A stretch of DNA of 64,000 bases from Monosporascus cannonballus. Taxonomy: Eukaryota; Ascomycota; Sordariomycetes; Xylariales. Below are positions 1-12,190 of this stretch, piece by piece (positions within the stretch are counted from its first letter, which is position 1; each line of letters opens with the position of its first letter). The notes under the pieces were generated by a model. That model was not told the DNA's origin and searched no databases. It worked only from the letters and a program-made list of their open reading frames with translations. The translations under genes were made by a program, and so were the position numbers. Location: assembly GCA_004154925.1 (NCBI GenBank), contig QJNS01000066.1, positions 186,001 through 250,000 on the forward strand, given 5' to 3'.

Positions 1-201
1 GATTTAATACACGTTTTAAAATTACTTAAAAAAGGTGGATAAAAATATAATCTATATATAGTCGACATACCTTATTTTTAATAATGTCATTTTTAACATT
101 TTAAATAAATAATTTTCAATGTATAAAAATTAAATACTGAATTGACGTCGAGGGAGAATTGGTCTTAATCAGTGCGAGTAATCATTTTATGTCACGATAC
201 G
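1..201. other. Sequence flanking element A, unassigned
   Basis: No reading frame or repeat that I can assign. Base composition is the same AT-rich, CpG-retaining type as the rest of the window. A slightly GC-richer patch at about 140-200 sits directly against the LTR at 202 and may be the older insertion target of element A. Confidence 0.4.
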
Positions 202-554
202 TGTAACGGCTAGGGGGTTTAACCAACTATTAAACCTTAGTAGTACGTGTTTATGTTAACAGGAATATCATGAAAATCTAAGCAACAAATATAGTAATCG
301 TATTACGTCTCGCAATTCTAAGGGTACTTTAGGTAACGATATTATATTGCAAGCTAAAATTATCTAAAATATGGAATTAATAAATATATATATTTTATTC
401 CTATTTGCTGGATTACAACCAATAAATTGGTAATCCGGCTTACTGGCTTACCACCAGTAAGTTAATAATTTATTACGTAACCTGCCCTATGGTGCACTTG
501 TAGTTAGGTTACGACAAACTGTTTTTGGAAACTATGGTTCGTTAAACCATAATA
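202..554 (-). repeat. 3' LTR of element A
   Basis: Matches the LTRs at 26,233, 27,343, 34,506 and others. Read left to right it starts TGTAACGGCTAGGG and ends GGTTCGTTAAACCATAATA, that is a TG...CA LTR in reverse orientation with RIP changes. The centre has the CCGGCTTACTGGCTTACCACC type repeats that define one LTR subtype. A polypurine tract lies directly to its right, which makes it a 3' LTR. No clear target duplication pairs with it. Confidence 0.8.
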
Positions 555-570
555 CGATCTTCGTTTTCCA
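555..570 (-). other. Polypurine tract of element A
   Basis: On the minus strand this reads TGGAAAACGAAGATCG, directly before the LTR. It matches the tract GGAAGGGGGGAGATCG before the LTR at 29,943 and equivalent tracts before the LTRs at 34,890 and 53,899. Family knowledge: plus-strand DNA priming uses this site. Confidence 0.6.
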
Positions 571-630
571 CAAATCTTGTTCTCAAAACAATTTTTTTTC
601 GGTAAACTTTCTATATTTATTAAACATATG

Positions 631-818
631 TGTAAAAGGCTTCACTTAATCAGTCTGCAATCAGTTGCCAATAAGAGTTTATTTTCTAGCTAAAGAGAAA
701 AAAAAGGGAAGATAAAAATGAAGTTATGTGTATTCGCATATAAGGCGCTGCGCTAATGTTATTTGGTACCGGCGTTTATCCGGTGCTCTATAATAAGGTT
801 CCATATAACCTTATTATA
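631..818 (-). repeat. 3' LTR of element L (188 bp)
   Basis: Matches the LTR of element E (58,322-58,505) and the split 5' LTR of L. It starts at the left with TGTAAAAGGC and ends at the right with CCTTATTATA (ACA changed to ATA). It holds an unbroken copy of ATTCGCATATAAGGCG at 732-747, the empty-site version of the target used by insertion X. A hairpin (ACCGG...CCGGT) lies at about 770-783. Confidence 0.75.
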
Positions 819-840
819 TTACTTTTTACCTTTTCCAAAA
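819..840 (-). other. Polypurine tract of element L
   Basis: The minus strand reads TTTTGGAAAAGGTAAAAAG just before the LTR start. Position and purine content fit a plus-strand primer tract. It differs from that of the A family, in keeping with a separate element family. Confidence 0.5.
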
Positions 841-1129
841 CAGGTTAACGTATTACAAGATTAATAATTACGTTAATACTTAACTTTTAATTGGTCGGAA
901 ATTCAGAAATTATTAACTTCCGAACCAGGTTTAAACTAAATAATTAATTATGGGTTAATTATGCGTTAAGTAAGCCTATATATAAAAACGCGCTTATATT
1001 TTTACTTATTTCAATTTTTTATAATAAAAATTTAATTTGGTAAATTAATTTTTTATATTTATTATAATATTTTTATACGTTATATCGTAATGGTTTAAAA
1101 ATTAATTAATACGTTATAACGTTGCGAAA

Positions 1130-1315
1130 ATGCCCCGCAAAAAGGACGTTTCTATATTTTCGGGCCCTTTTAATAAATCGGAATCCGCCAAAACTTTTTG
1201 TAAATTACGTATTTGCATTATTTTAAACGAATATCCTATCCGTATTTGTAATATATTTTGCTTTATTTATATAACTTATTTTGTCGAATACCCGGATGCG
1301 TTTTGTTTAAATTAA
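1130..1315 (+). CDS. Possible antisense accessory ORF of element L, 61 aa, decayed
   Basis: An open frame on the strand opposite to L pol, between the pol 3' end and the 3' LTR. It encodes several cysteines in spaced pairs (around residues 24, 29, 40 and 44). Past its stop the same strand stays coding-like with few stops to about 1,800. The position mirrors the accessory ORFs of elements A and B (18,878, 26,745, 29,257), which suggests an equivalent gene, but I could not align them convincingly. A chance ORF is the main alternative. Confidence 0.3.
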   Translation: MPRKKDVSIFSGPFNKSESAKTFCKLRICIILNEYPIRICNIFCFIYITYFVEYPDAFCLN

Positions 1316-2239
1316 CAAAATATAAAATTCGTTTATATATTATTTATTCGTTATTCTTAAAATATTTATTATTTTAGGTAAAAAGGTGGTCCGTTATTAG
1401 GTTTACGTTAATTATAATTATTAATATTCCGAAATAAATATTTTTATTTATTTTTATTAATATGTTTTTTTATCGTAATTCCCGCGTAATTTGCGGATTT
1501 TCCCGAATTTCGTTAGGCGGTCGACGTATTTTACGAAATTACTTTTAATTACGATTATCGAAACCATAATAAATTCGCTTTTTTTACGTATTTTCCGTAT
1601 TGCTCCTTTGCCGTTAACCTTAATTTAACGGTTATCCGTAGCTAGGAAAAAGCAGATATTAAGGCCTTACGTTCGTATTTTAAACTTTCGTATATTGTTT
1701 GTTCTAAAATAAATTTACGCCCTTAATTCCTGGCTTTTGCGCTGTTAATATATAAGTTAAGTTACCGGTTTTGCCGGTTTTTCCGCCTTGCATAAAAAAG
1801 GACATATTAAATATAAAAATAACAAATTCCGTTATATAAGGTTTTTTTATAATATTTTCCCGCTTTTTTTATACAGTTTATTAATTTATGTTATAAGTTA
1901 AATTAATAACCGTTAATAATTACATTATTAACGTTTTCGAAAATCTTATAATTATAATTTAAGCGGTTAAAAAAAGATTCCGGTTTTAACGAAATTTGAT
2001 ATAAATAAAGCCGAATAATTATGCGTTTTAAATACGTAATTTTTGCGTTACGTTAATGTTATAAATTCGTAAAATACATCGTTAAATTTATAAATCTTAA
2101 AAAATATTTAAATACTTTCGTATTTAATATATTATTTTTATAACTTTTAATTTTTTTTAAAATATCTTTTGTTGGTAAATAATTAAAAAGTTATTTTTCC
2201 GTTTATTTGCGGATTATATAAGGTTATTTTTAAGCGGAT
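1316..2239. other. Decayed 3' region of element L
   Basis: AT-rich and CpG-retaining, lying between pol and the 3' LTR. The + strand between about 1,500 and 1,800 keeps a frame with few stops that may continue the ORF at 1,130. Nothing else is recognisable. Confidence 0.35.
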
Positions 2240-5200
2240 TCCTCAAACTCTTTATACCGTTTACGCGTTATCCGGCCGGCGTTTTTAAATAAGATTTTTA
2301 CCTGTCTGTTTTTAAATAATACGCTGGATTTGGGGTCCGTTATTAATAGTTATATTACTATATTTTTTTTCGAATTATCATAAAACCGCCGTATTTGCAA
2401 ATTTTTTAAACAGTTTTTAAATCGGTTTTACGTAATTTAATTATTTTATTTGGATTTGGTGTATAAAGGTTTTTTTTTATTTTTTTAATCCGGGTTTAAA
2501 AATCTTTTCGATTTTGAATTGTGGTTCGTTATTTTTTTAACAATAATAAAAAAAGGTTATATATTTACGTTAATTTGAATTAATAAGGATTTACGGTTTA
2601 TACGCCTTAATAAATTAGTGTAAAAACAGTTATAAATCTTTTTAACTAAATTTAATTCGATAATATAAAAAATAATTATTTTAAATACTTTATATTTAAC
2701 TTAAAATTATCGTAATCCTTTTAATAATTAAAGAATAATAATATTCGTTAATAATAATTAAATTTTGTTATTAATTTCGTATTTTTCGGTAGGAAAACGA
2801 CGTTTATTCGTTATTTCCTTTTAAGTTTACTAGGTCGCCTTTATCCGAAATTAGGCAAATTCCGTATTTTTTCGTAATTTTCTAACGGAAATTTCCGTTT
2901 TTATACGTAAATTCTTCTGAATTATTAAATTAACTTTTATTTAGGAAATCGCATTAACATAATAATTATAAAATAATAAAAAGTTAATTTTACCGAAATC
3001 GTATTTTATTTGTTAATCGTAAATATTGACCACGGAAAGAACATATTTTATTTTTATTATAAATATGTTACGAAAATTCGTAAAAAAAGTAATATTTTTT
3101 AATTAACATTTTAATATTTTCATTAATTTTTATGTAATATATAGTAAAAAAGTATTATTTTATTTTTCTTAATTCTTTTATTATGTATAATAACTGTAAA
3201 AAATATAAAATCTTTAATATGTTTTTACCAATATCTTTATATAAACTTTTACGTTTATCGTATGTATCCCTTTTAAGAATATTATTTTAAATAATCGGTT
3301 TATTTTAATTGTTAAAATATATAAATCGTATTTGAAAATAATTAATAAATCGGTTATAAAATAAATTAATAATTGGTTATAAAATCATTCGGAAACCGGG
3401 AATAATTTTAATAATTCATTTATTTTTTATATGTTTTTATAGCAGTATACGTTATAATTCTTATAAAATTATCTTATTATATAATATATTCCCGGCCAAA
3501 ACCTTTTTTTCGAAAATACCGTTATTATAACCTTTTTACCTAAGTAGCTTATTATATAGGAATTATAAGTATTTTATATCAAGACCGTTTTAAGCGGGTT
3601 TTAATTTAAAATCTAAAGGCGCTTTCGAAATTAAAAACGGCCCTTAACGTTTAAAGTATATTTAATAATCGATATTAATAATTTTAATTCCGTACAAAAA
3701 TTATATTTTTTTATAATAGCCTTAATAATATGGTCGTAATTTTTATTATCCTTTAATATTACGTCCTAAAACCTTTAACAGTTTTCGTAATTTTAAAATA
3801 TTTATATTTCTCGAAATAACTTGTAATTTTAAATCCTAATAATATTAATTTTTATTGCATTTTTAATACATTTTTAACGTTTTATTAGTAATATAAATAA
3901 TTATTTATTCTTTATTAATTAAAATATTTATATGGTTTTTCGGTTATCGTTTTTCTTTATAAATATATTTTATTTTTTACATACAAATATATCGGCCTTA
4001 ATATTTAAACGGCCGGTACAGAATTTCAAATAAAAATTAAAATAACATAATTTCTTTAATTATATTTCTTAACATTCGTTTAATCTTTTAATTATTATAA
4101 AATACTTTAAATTTTTATGGTCGATAATAATTTTAAACGGGGTTATTATGTTACATAATTTTATATCTTATATTTGTAAATAACCTATTACCGTTGAAAA
4201 CGTTTATTATATATTTTATAATTTATTTTAATAAAAATTAATATTTAAAAATTAAAAAAAGTTAGGCGGTATGTTTTTAATTTATTAATTTAAAATATAT
4301 AATTTTTATATATAACTATTAAATAATTTGTATTTAATATTATAAATTTTTCAAAGTTTTATTATGCCAAAATCGGTTCCGTTATAAAGGCGCTTTTAAA
4401 ACGTTCGAACGTAACTTTTTTTTCTCTTAACGGAATAAAATTCCTTTCCGGATTAAGCTTATTAATGATACTAATATATTTACGTAATAAGCTATAAAAT
4501 CGCAATAAAAATTTGCGAACTCTAGGAAATTTCGGACTTCTTTAAAGGTTTTAAAAGTTTCCTACTTTTTAATCGAACGTAGTTTTTCGGGGTCCATTCG
4601 TATCTTTTTTCTGGCGTCTATAATAAATCCAAGATATTTTATTCTTTTTACGGCGAATTCGTATTTGGAAATATCTAGATTTAAATCCGCTTTTTTCAAC
4701 CGCCTTAAAGTTTTCTTTATTTTTTATATATAATCCTTCTTACATCCGGAAGAAAAAAATAAATATATCGTCTATATACGCTAAGTAAAAAACATTAAAA
4801 TACTTTTTTAGAACTTTATTAACGTATTGCTGAAAAGTTGCAAAAACCTCGTACAAATCGAACGATATTACTAGTTATTCGTATAAACCGAATCGTATTC
4901 GGAATACTGTTTTTTATTTATTTCCCTTTTTAATTCTAATTTTATAAAACGTTATTTGGACGTTTATTTTCGTAAATTACTTAATATAAAAAATAATCTT
5001 AAGGTTTCTAAAATAAAGGGTAAAAGATAACGGTTTTTTTCGGTTGTTATATTTAACACCCGATAATCGTATTAAAAACGCAACGTTTTTCCGGATTTTT
5101 TTACAAATAAAACTAGAATCCTTATAAGCGAATTATTTACGCGAATATACCCTTTATTTAAAAGTTTGGTTAGGGTTTTCCTTAAGGTTAATAATTCGTC

Positions 5201-6050
5201 CTTAATTATATTATATAAAGGCCTTTATAATATTAACATTTTTTTTCCTTATTTTGTCTTTACGTAATAAGATAGCAGAATTTATTCCAGGGCGGGATAG
5301 AAATAAACTATTACCTAATTTTTTATCGAATAATTTCCGAAACGTTTTTAATTTAAACGGAAAATTTCTACTTTTTTTAGGCGTTAATATCTTATTAATA
5401 TCGGTTAAAATAATTAAAAATAATTAAATTTTTTTATTTTCCGAAATCCCGCCCTAAAAATGGCAATTAAAGTTTTTCTTATTTGATAAATTATTTATAT
5501 GTTCTTTCCTTAAGTTTCGTATGTTTTTTTCGTAAATTCTTATATAATTACTTATATTTATTGTTAAAAGGTATTTTTGAATTACGTATATAACGTCGTA
5601 ACGTTTTATCCAAAGTTTCTTTAAAATCAATGGGTAATTAAGGCCATTAATAATATATATAAATATCCTGGCCTTAAAACCGTCGATATGTATCTTTATG
5701 TATATTATTTCTTTAAATTTTTCTTGCCGTCGTTGGCTTTTTCTTCGAACTTTTTTTAATGCGCGTAATTTTATTAAAATATGCGGTAACCGTAAAATTT
5801 TACGAATGTTTTGCTTATTGCGGTAAAATATATATATCTTTAATTAATAAAAACTTTTATGAATTTTTCTTAATTAATATATATATCGGTAATAAATAAA
5901 ATACCGTCCATATTTTATTTCACGACTTTTATTTCGGCCTGGGTCGTTTTTCGTTTCCAAACGCGTCGATATTCGAAAATTACTTTTTTTTTCGTTTTTA
6001 AATTTCGACCTTTCGTCCTTATACGTTTTTAACGAATTAAAATTTTTTAC
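2240..6050 (-). pseudogene. pol of element L (protease-RT-RNase H-integrase remnant)
   Basis: Translated on the minus strand, the RT active-site box YIDDIFIF lies at about 4,756-4,786. Upstream are the RT N-terminal blocks, including RNNSLIRILVLFVKKSG and YDYRVLN at 4,990-5,150. Downstream, at 4,470-4,700, is the RT/RNase H connection with KYLGFII, IRMDPEKL and FANFY, typical of fungal Ty3/gypsy. The integrase tail matches element E around 2,690-2,800, and a conserved C-terminal block with GRI and KRYKE is at 2,245-2,300. Many TAA/TAG stops from RIP and some frameshifts disable it. The YxDD catalytic pair itself survives. Outer limits are estimated by comparison with element E. Confidence 0.75.
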
Positions 6051-7239
6051 GGTTTTTTTTTGTTAGTAAAAACGGATAACGATTCGCCTGGTAATTAAAA
6101 TGCCTATAACGCAAATAAAGGCCTTTTGTTTTATGGGCATTCCGTTCTTTTTAAATTATTTATCGTAAGTATTATTTGGGTGTTAAAAATAAAATTTAAA
6201 ATTTTATTTTTGCTGCTTTATTATCGAAATATTCGTTATACTTATATTGCTATCTGGGTTATTTTTTGCTTAATTATTACGGCTTAATTAAATGATTAAA
6301 AAATTATTTATTCCTTTTTATTATATTATTCTTTTAAGGCGTCCGGTAATTTCCATTATCCTATTTACTTATACATTATAATTTTTAAAAAGATTTATTA
6401 AAATTAAAATTTCAGTAAAATTTTTATTTAATGTTTTTTTAAAAACGTAAATATCGTTTCCCTTAGCCGGGTAATCCCTTTTACGTTTATTAACGCTTTT
6501 TCGAATAAGGGATAAAAAACGAAAGTTTTGCATTATTAATTTATGTTAAATTCCAAAAATGTTCGGTTATTTTTTATGCCGATTATTATTTTATTTGTAT
6601 AATACCTAAAAAAGATTAACAGGATTATAAATACCATTTAAACTTCCAATAATATATTAAATAATAACCGTACATTATATATTGGTTTCGAACCTTTTGT
6701 ATATAACGTGAAATTACTTACGAATTCCTTTTACGAAAATAATATTTATTTTGAATTTATAAATTATAAATACGTATTATTCGGGGAATCTTTTTTGGTC
6801 TCGTCGAACTTCTCCGGCCAAGGTAACGGCTTCCGCTTAGCTTTTATTATTAATTTGATTATTCGAACCGTTTTTACCAAATAACTTAATTACGTTTTCG
6901 ATTATTACTAGATCGAAAAGAATTAACGTTTATAAAGGTTATCACGTTCCGCATTTGCAATTAAATAATAAATTTTCATTAAATAATTAAACCATTTTTA
7001 ACTTATTCGGCCGGTTATTTTAATTCTTTATTTGCCTTATGTTACATTTTTATATATTTATGGAATTATGTTGCTTTTTTGGTTTTTTTTCAAATTAATA
7101 ATTTATACGTTATTTTATAGCCGTTATCGAACTTATTAAGGTTTCTATTATAACGCTAAATCCCTTCTATAACTTTGGGTCGATAAAGCCCTTTTATTAA
7201 ACTCTATAAAAAACGTTCGAAAATCTTAATATCTAATTC
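6051..7239 (-). pseudogene. gag of element L
   Basis: The position is upstream of pol on the minus strand. A short frame at about 6,790-6,900 reads FGKNGSNN followed by a block with QAEAV and VRRDQK, and the same block is in element E gag at 58,890-59,000 (FRRNGSND, QTEAV, IRRDKK). This shared block is the best evidence for coding. The frame is full of RIP stops and no clear zinc knuckle is visible. The exact start cannot be fixed. Confidence 0.5.
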
Positions 7240-7620
7240 TGTTACAACCCAAGCCAGCTGGGCCTGCGAAAACGGTCCAGCCAAGATCACAAAGCTACGC
7301 TAGCCCAAGGTCACGTGATCAGTGCTCAGCGGGTCTCAACTGAGCACGATTAAGCACGACTGAGAAGCACTGAGCAACCGCTTAGCAAGGCTCTGCTAAG
7401 CAGAGGTGAGCAGTAATAAAGGAATCTGGATATATACGCTCATTACTTCCATAATTTAAATAGCTTCAGCTTGCAATACAACATCGTTACCCAAGGCACC
7501 CTTGGAATTACGAGACGTGACATATTACTATATCTATTGCTCGGATTTCCACGATACTCCTGCCAACATAAACCCGTCGACTTCAGGTTTAATAGTTGGT
7601 TAAACCGCATAGCCGTCACA
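7240..7620 (+). mobile_element. Solo LTR of the chromovirus family, with 5-bp target duplication
   Basis: It starts TGTTACAACCC and ends TAGCCGTCACA and is flanked on both sides by AATTC (7,235-7,239 and 7,621-7,625). Its 3' two thirds align with the LTRs at 27,343 and 29,943. The centre (about 7,309-7,411) is a cluster of TGAGCAC/TGCTCAG-like repeats not seen in the other LTRs. A TATATACGC string near 7,430 may be the TATA region. It keeps many CpA and TpG steps, so it looks far less RIP-mutated than its surroundings. It interrupts the L leader between the primer-binding region (about 7,640-7,667) and gag. Confidence 0.88.
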
Positions 7621-7667
7621 AATTCCGAACATCTTTTACTTTATTAAATAATAAGCTAAAAAATATA

Positions 7668-7775
7668 TGAAAAGATTTACTTAAGCGGTTTGCAATTAAT
7701 TATTAATAAGAATTTATTTTCTAACTAAAGAGAAAAAAAAAGAGAAAATAAAAATACAATTATGTATATTCGCAT
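7668..7775 (-). repeat. 5' LTR of element L, inner part
   Basis: Starts TGAAAAGATTTACTTAAGCGG and matches 631-745 and the reverse complement of the E LTR. It stops at ATTCGCAT (7,768-7,775), where the sister LTR goes on with ATAAGGCGCTGCGC. The missing 79 bp lie at 18,745-18,823. The two parts total 187 bp against 188 bp for the 3' LTR. Confidence 0.75.
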
Positions 7776-7892
7776 TTGCTTTATCGTGATCAGGACCCCA
7801 TTTTGGAGGTTGTGGCTGCGCCTGCGGCGCAGCAACCGTAGCCACAGCTATAGCTTTCGATCAAGAAATATCTGTTAGGGGTCCAATGTATC
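7776..7892. repeat. Left end of X: GC-rich, hairpin-forming, RIP-spared
   Basis: Contains an inverted pair GGACCCC (7,793-7,799) / GGGGTCC (7,878-7,884), an outer stem TGTGGCT (7,811-7,817) / AGCCACA (7,840-7,846) and a perfect 8-bp stem GCTGCGCC / GGCGCAGC with a 3-nt loop (7,815-7,833). Composition changes abruptly at about 7,893 to AT-rich RIP sequence. It may be the terminal inverted-repeat region of X or a separate small foldback element. Confidence 0.6.
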
Positions 7893-10818
7893 AACTAAAC
7901 TCCTTTAAGAATAATATTTACAAAAATAATAAAACCTTTAAAATAAGGCCTAATAATAAGTTGTTATTTTTTCGTTTTATTTGGTACGTTCTTATATAAA
8001 TTTGCAAAAGTTATTAATATTAACTTTAGCAATAAATATTAGTTATAAATCTTTTAGTATTTTAACTTATATAATTTAACGCAAAATTAAAATTTTTATC
8101 TTTTAATATAATAATAATTTTAATTAATACGAAATAAAAATTATTACAATAAAAAAATAACCTAAAATCCCGATTAATACATATTACAACTTTTTATCTC
8201 CTTTAGGCCAATACGATAATAATATAATTTTAAAAGTTAAAATAATAATATATAAAGTTTAAAATCGCCCGTTTTAAACCGTAAAATATATTTTCTTTTT
8301 TATTAGCCAAACGAAAATAATATATTCGAAAATTTAAAATAAATATTTTAAATTTTCGAACACTTAATTTTCTAAAACGAAATATTTATTTTTATTTAAT
8401 ACCTTTATTAATTTTTTACCGATATAAACGTAATTAACTTATATGCCTACGTTATATGTATAGTCGATAACTTTATAAAAACCTTACGCCGTCGGTTTAT
8501 TCGCCTTATATTAAATATTATTTTTAATAAGTAAGGCCGTATTTTACAAAAAAAATAAATCGATATGATATATAATCTGGTTTTTAAGAAACTTAATATT
8601 TTTTTCGTTATTAAAATAAATTTCGGGAAATCCTTAATTATTTAAGCTTTTTTTAAATAATTAACTTCATTATTATTCAGGTTATATTATTAATAAAATT
8701 AATAAAAGCCTAACGAACTTTTATATTAATAATTCCATATTTTATTTTTATCCTAATATCCGCGGATACGAAAAAACTTAACTTAGAAATATTTAACCAT
8801 ATAACTGCCGGATAACATAACCATAATATTCTTAATCCTAAATAAATATCGAACGATTAATTCCAAACTGTTATATTAAAGTTTATTTTCGAACGATAAT
8901 ATAATTTAATTATTATTAACGAAATATATTTATTTTTTGAAATAAAAAGATTTCCGGCTTAAATATATTAATATCCGTAACTTATATTTTATTTTCCTTA
9001 TTTATATATATTAATTTACGTATATAATAATAATTAATAAGGTTACAAAAAGAAATTACAAAATAAAGCTGCTTTCGTTATATCGGCGGCCGAATTAAAT
9101 ATAGTTATAAAATGGAAATCCGGTTTTTTAATGTTAATTATTCCGAAATCGATATTATTATTTTTTTATACCTTAAAATTAATATGCGTATTACAAATGC
9201 TTAAATCTTTTAATAATTAATATATTCGGGCCATTAAATAATAATTTTTTAATTTAACTTAATAATTCGTTTTTATTATTAAAATTATTATTAATTAATA
9301 ATAAAACGAAAATTATAGATATCCGTATTATTTAATTAAAACTATAATATATTAAGGGTATTCGTTAAAGGTTATTAAAAAAAAGTATCAAATTTTATAA
9401 TTCCGAAATATTTTATAAGAACTAAATTTATATATATAATAACTTAAAACAATAAAATAATTTTATTTATATTATTATATTTATTATCGTTTTTAAATTA
9501 AATATAAATATTACGGATATTAATTAAATAATATATTAAGATAAACCGTAAAACGTTGCGATTAAGAATATATAATAATAATTTGATCGAATGGTTTATA
9601 ATTATAAGCAATTAATTATAATTAGCTATAAACAAATTATATTATTTATACTTTATTAAACGTTTGATATATATAAAACTGAATTATTTATTTTAAAAAA
9701 GGATAAAATAACGAAAACATTTTAAATTCCATAAATTAAATATTATATTGCATATAGAAATACAAAAGTTACAATAAAAAATAATGTAATAAACTTAAAT
9801 AATAATAAAAATAATACGGAATATATCGCAAATAATGTTAATTAAAACGAAATAATTACCCAATTTTAATTTTAATTTTCGGCCGGTTAAAATATTATTT
9901 TTAAATATCTGAAATAAAATAATTTTAATTTATAATACCGGATAAAAAAAAGCCTTAATAATACGCGTTATTTAATAGCAAATATGTAGGTTAAGCGGTT
10001 TTGATATTTTTGAAAAAAAGCGAAATTATTATATTAAAAAAAACTGTAATAACCTAATTCCGGTTGTAGTTTATTATAATATATATATGCTTAATTTCTT
10101 TTATATATCCGAACTTTTAATGGCGAAAATATTTACGTAAAAATAATTAAAAGTTAATTTAATAAAGGCGGTTATTTGGGAAATAATAAAATCTTAATAT
10201 AAATAACGGATAAACGAATTATTTTTTACGTAATCGTTTCGGTTTGGTAATAAAAGAATAAAATAGATATTTATTTTTATTAAATTTAAACATTTTTTAT
10301 ATAATAAGTTCTTAAATAAATTAAACGAAATTAAAAATTTATATTTAATTCAAAATATAATTAAATTAATTAAGGCCGTTTTCGGTTTCGATAAATAATA
10401 ATATTGACATATTTTAAAGAATTATTTATTTTTTAAGTTATATATAATATACGAGAAAGCTGCATTTTCGATTTTACAAAAAGCATAAGTAATTTTTTGT
10501 AAATGGCGGAATTCGTTTAATTGGAAATAATAGCGTTATATCTTTATGCCGTAAAAAGATTTATATAAATTACGAATTATTATTACGTTACATGTTCGAC
10601 AAATATCGGAAAAAATTATAAAGCCGCTTTAAATCGTGCTTTGACTTAATTACAATATGCCGTATATAATCGTTCGGTTTAAATTAGTAATTAACGGTTT
10701 AACGGTAATTTTAATAGTTTTAATATTAAACCGGCATATAATTTATACGTTTTCGTACTTTAAAATCGTAATTTCGGTTATAGCAACGTTTATATTTATA
10801 TGCGGAATTTATAAAGTA
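7893..10818. other. Interior of X, left part, no gene identified
   Basis: Very AT-rich, RIP-like. On the + strand around 10,390-10,700 one frame stays coherent if TAA is read as former CAA (contains NIGKNYKAALNRAL), but I do not recognise the protein. No RT, integrase or transposase signature was found. Confidence 0.35.
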
Positions 10819-11188
10819 TTAAGTAATTTTAATTAAAATTTTTTTATTTCCTTTATTTATAACGTCGGCGTAAAATTTATTATTATTAAATATTTTTAAC
10901 CTTTTATTTCCGTTTTCTTTATTATATTTATATTTGCATAATTTATTTATTTTTATATCGTTATTAAAATCGCCGGCGTTACCAAAACGTAATAATCCGC
11001 AGTTCGATATTATAAATAATATATCGGAAGAAAAAATCAAAATAATAAGTTTTGTCGAAATTAAGGAATTACGTATTAAAAATAAACGATATTTATGGGA
11101 TAATAATATTAATAATAAATTAAAAAATAATTGCGATATTAAATTAAAAAATAAAAAACGAAATTTTGCCGGTTTTAATAAAAGCTAA
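10819..11188. other. Overlapping short ORFs in X (73 aa minus, 84 aa plus)
   Basis: Two open frames overlap here on opposite strands: 10,819-11,040 minus and 10,934-11,188 plus. The minus frame (SNCGLLRFGNAGDF, many Asn/Lys) would become strongly acidic if RIP G-to-A changes at Asp/Glu codons were reversed. The plus frame is Asn/Lys-rich. Either may be a remnant exon of an X gene. Neither is recognised, and low GC makes chance frames possible. Confidence 0.25.
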
Positions 11189-11199
11189 TAATAAAAAAT

Positions 11200-12190
11200 G
11201 CGTTTAATTTCGGCGTAATATCGTAATTGTAAAGCGTAATAATTATAAATATTTATATAATATTAATTAAACTTATTAATATATTATTTATTTATTAAAT
11301 TCGTTATTTTTATTATTTTTTAATTTATTAAACCTTATGCAAAATATTAATTCGTTTTTATCTGGACTAATTATATGTTTTAATATGAATATAATAAATT
11401 TGTTTAATTAAAAAATTAACGGAACTTTTTATTATGCGATTTAAATTATAATATATTACTATTATTAGCAAATTATGTTTTTAATTTATAGCCTTGAATT
11501 TATAACGTCGAATTAAAATTTTCTAAATTTTATTTTTTAATTCTTTTTTAAATTTATTATATTAACTTTTAAAATGTTTTTTTTGAACTTTTAAGGTATT
11601 TTAATTTAAGTCGAATAATTAAGGTAAAAGATCGATTATAAGGATAAATAAATTATATGGATAATTTTTCGCCAATATTAAGGGAATTATTTTTTCATTA
11701 TTAATATAATTATCCCAATATTTGTTTTCTTTTAAATATTAATTCGAAATATTTAAAATCCCGGATTTGTAATAAAGTTTTATTAATTACGTTTAATAAT
11801 CTTATTTTTTTATAATTAACATTATTATTTATCGGCGTACGGTTTTAACTAATATTTTTCGAAGCCGTCCGTATATTTTGTTAGTATTTTGTTAAAACTT
11901 TTGATAATTATTTTTTTTTAAACTGGGGCTTTTTGGTTCCCTAATGAAAGTTAACGGCCGGATTTAGTTTTCTTCCCTTCGCCGCGTTTTCCTTTTGTCG
12001 GCGTAATTAAGACCCCGGCTGGTTCTAAGGATTTTTTTATTTTTTCCTCGACTGGTTTTAAAAATTCCTTGGTATTAAAATCTTACATAAATATAATAAT
12101 AATCGGATATTTTAGGTAACCGCCGAAATCCTTAATATTAATACCGAATATACCGCAATATTTAAAAATCTAATTTTTATATAATATTAT
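11200..12190 (-). pseudogene. Unidentified coding remnant in X, minus strand
   Basis: Between about 11,880 and 12,190 the minus strand holds a readable frame with few stops: a piece with DFGGYLKYP, then EFLKPVEEKIKKSLEP, then a basic stretch GKRGEGKKTKSGR. Local GC is higher than its surroundings. To the left it continues with more stops to about 11,300. A Cys-x-x-Phe segment (KYCGIFG) ahead of it could be a broken zinc-binding pair. I cannot name the protein. A DNA-binding or disordered region of an X-encoded protein is only a guess. Confidence 0.35.
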
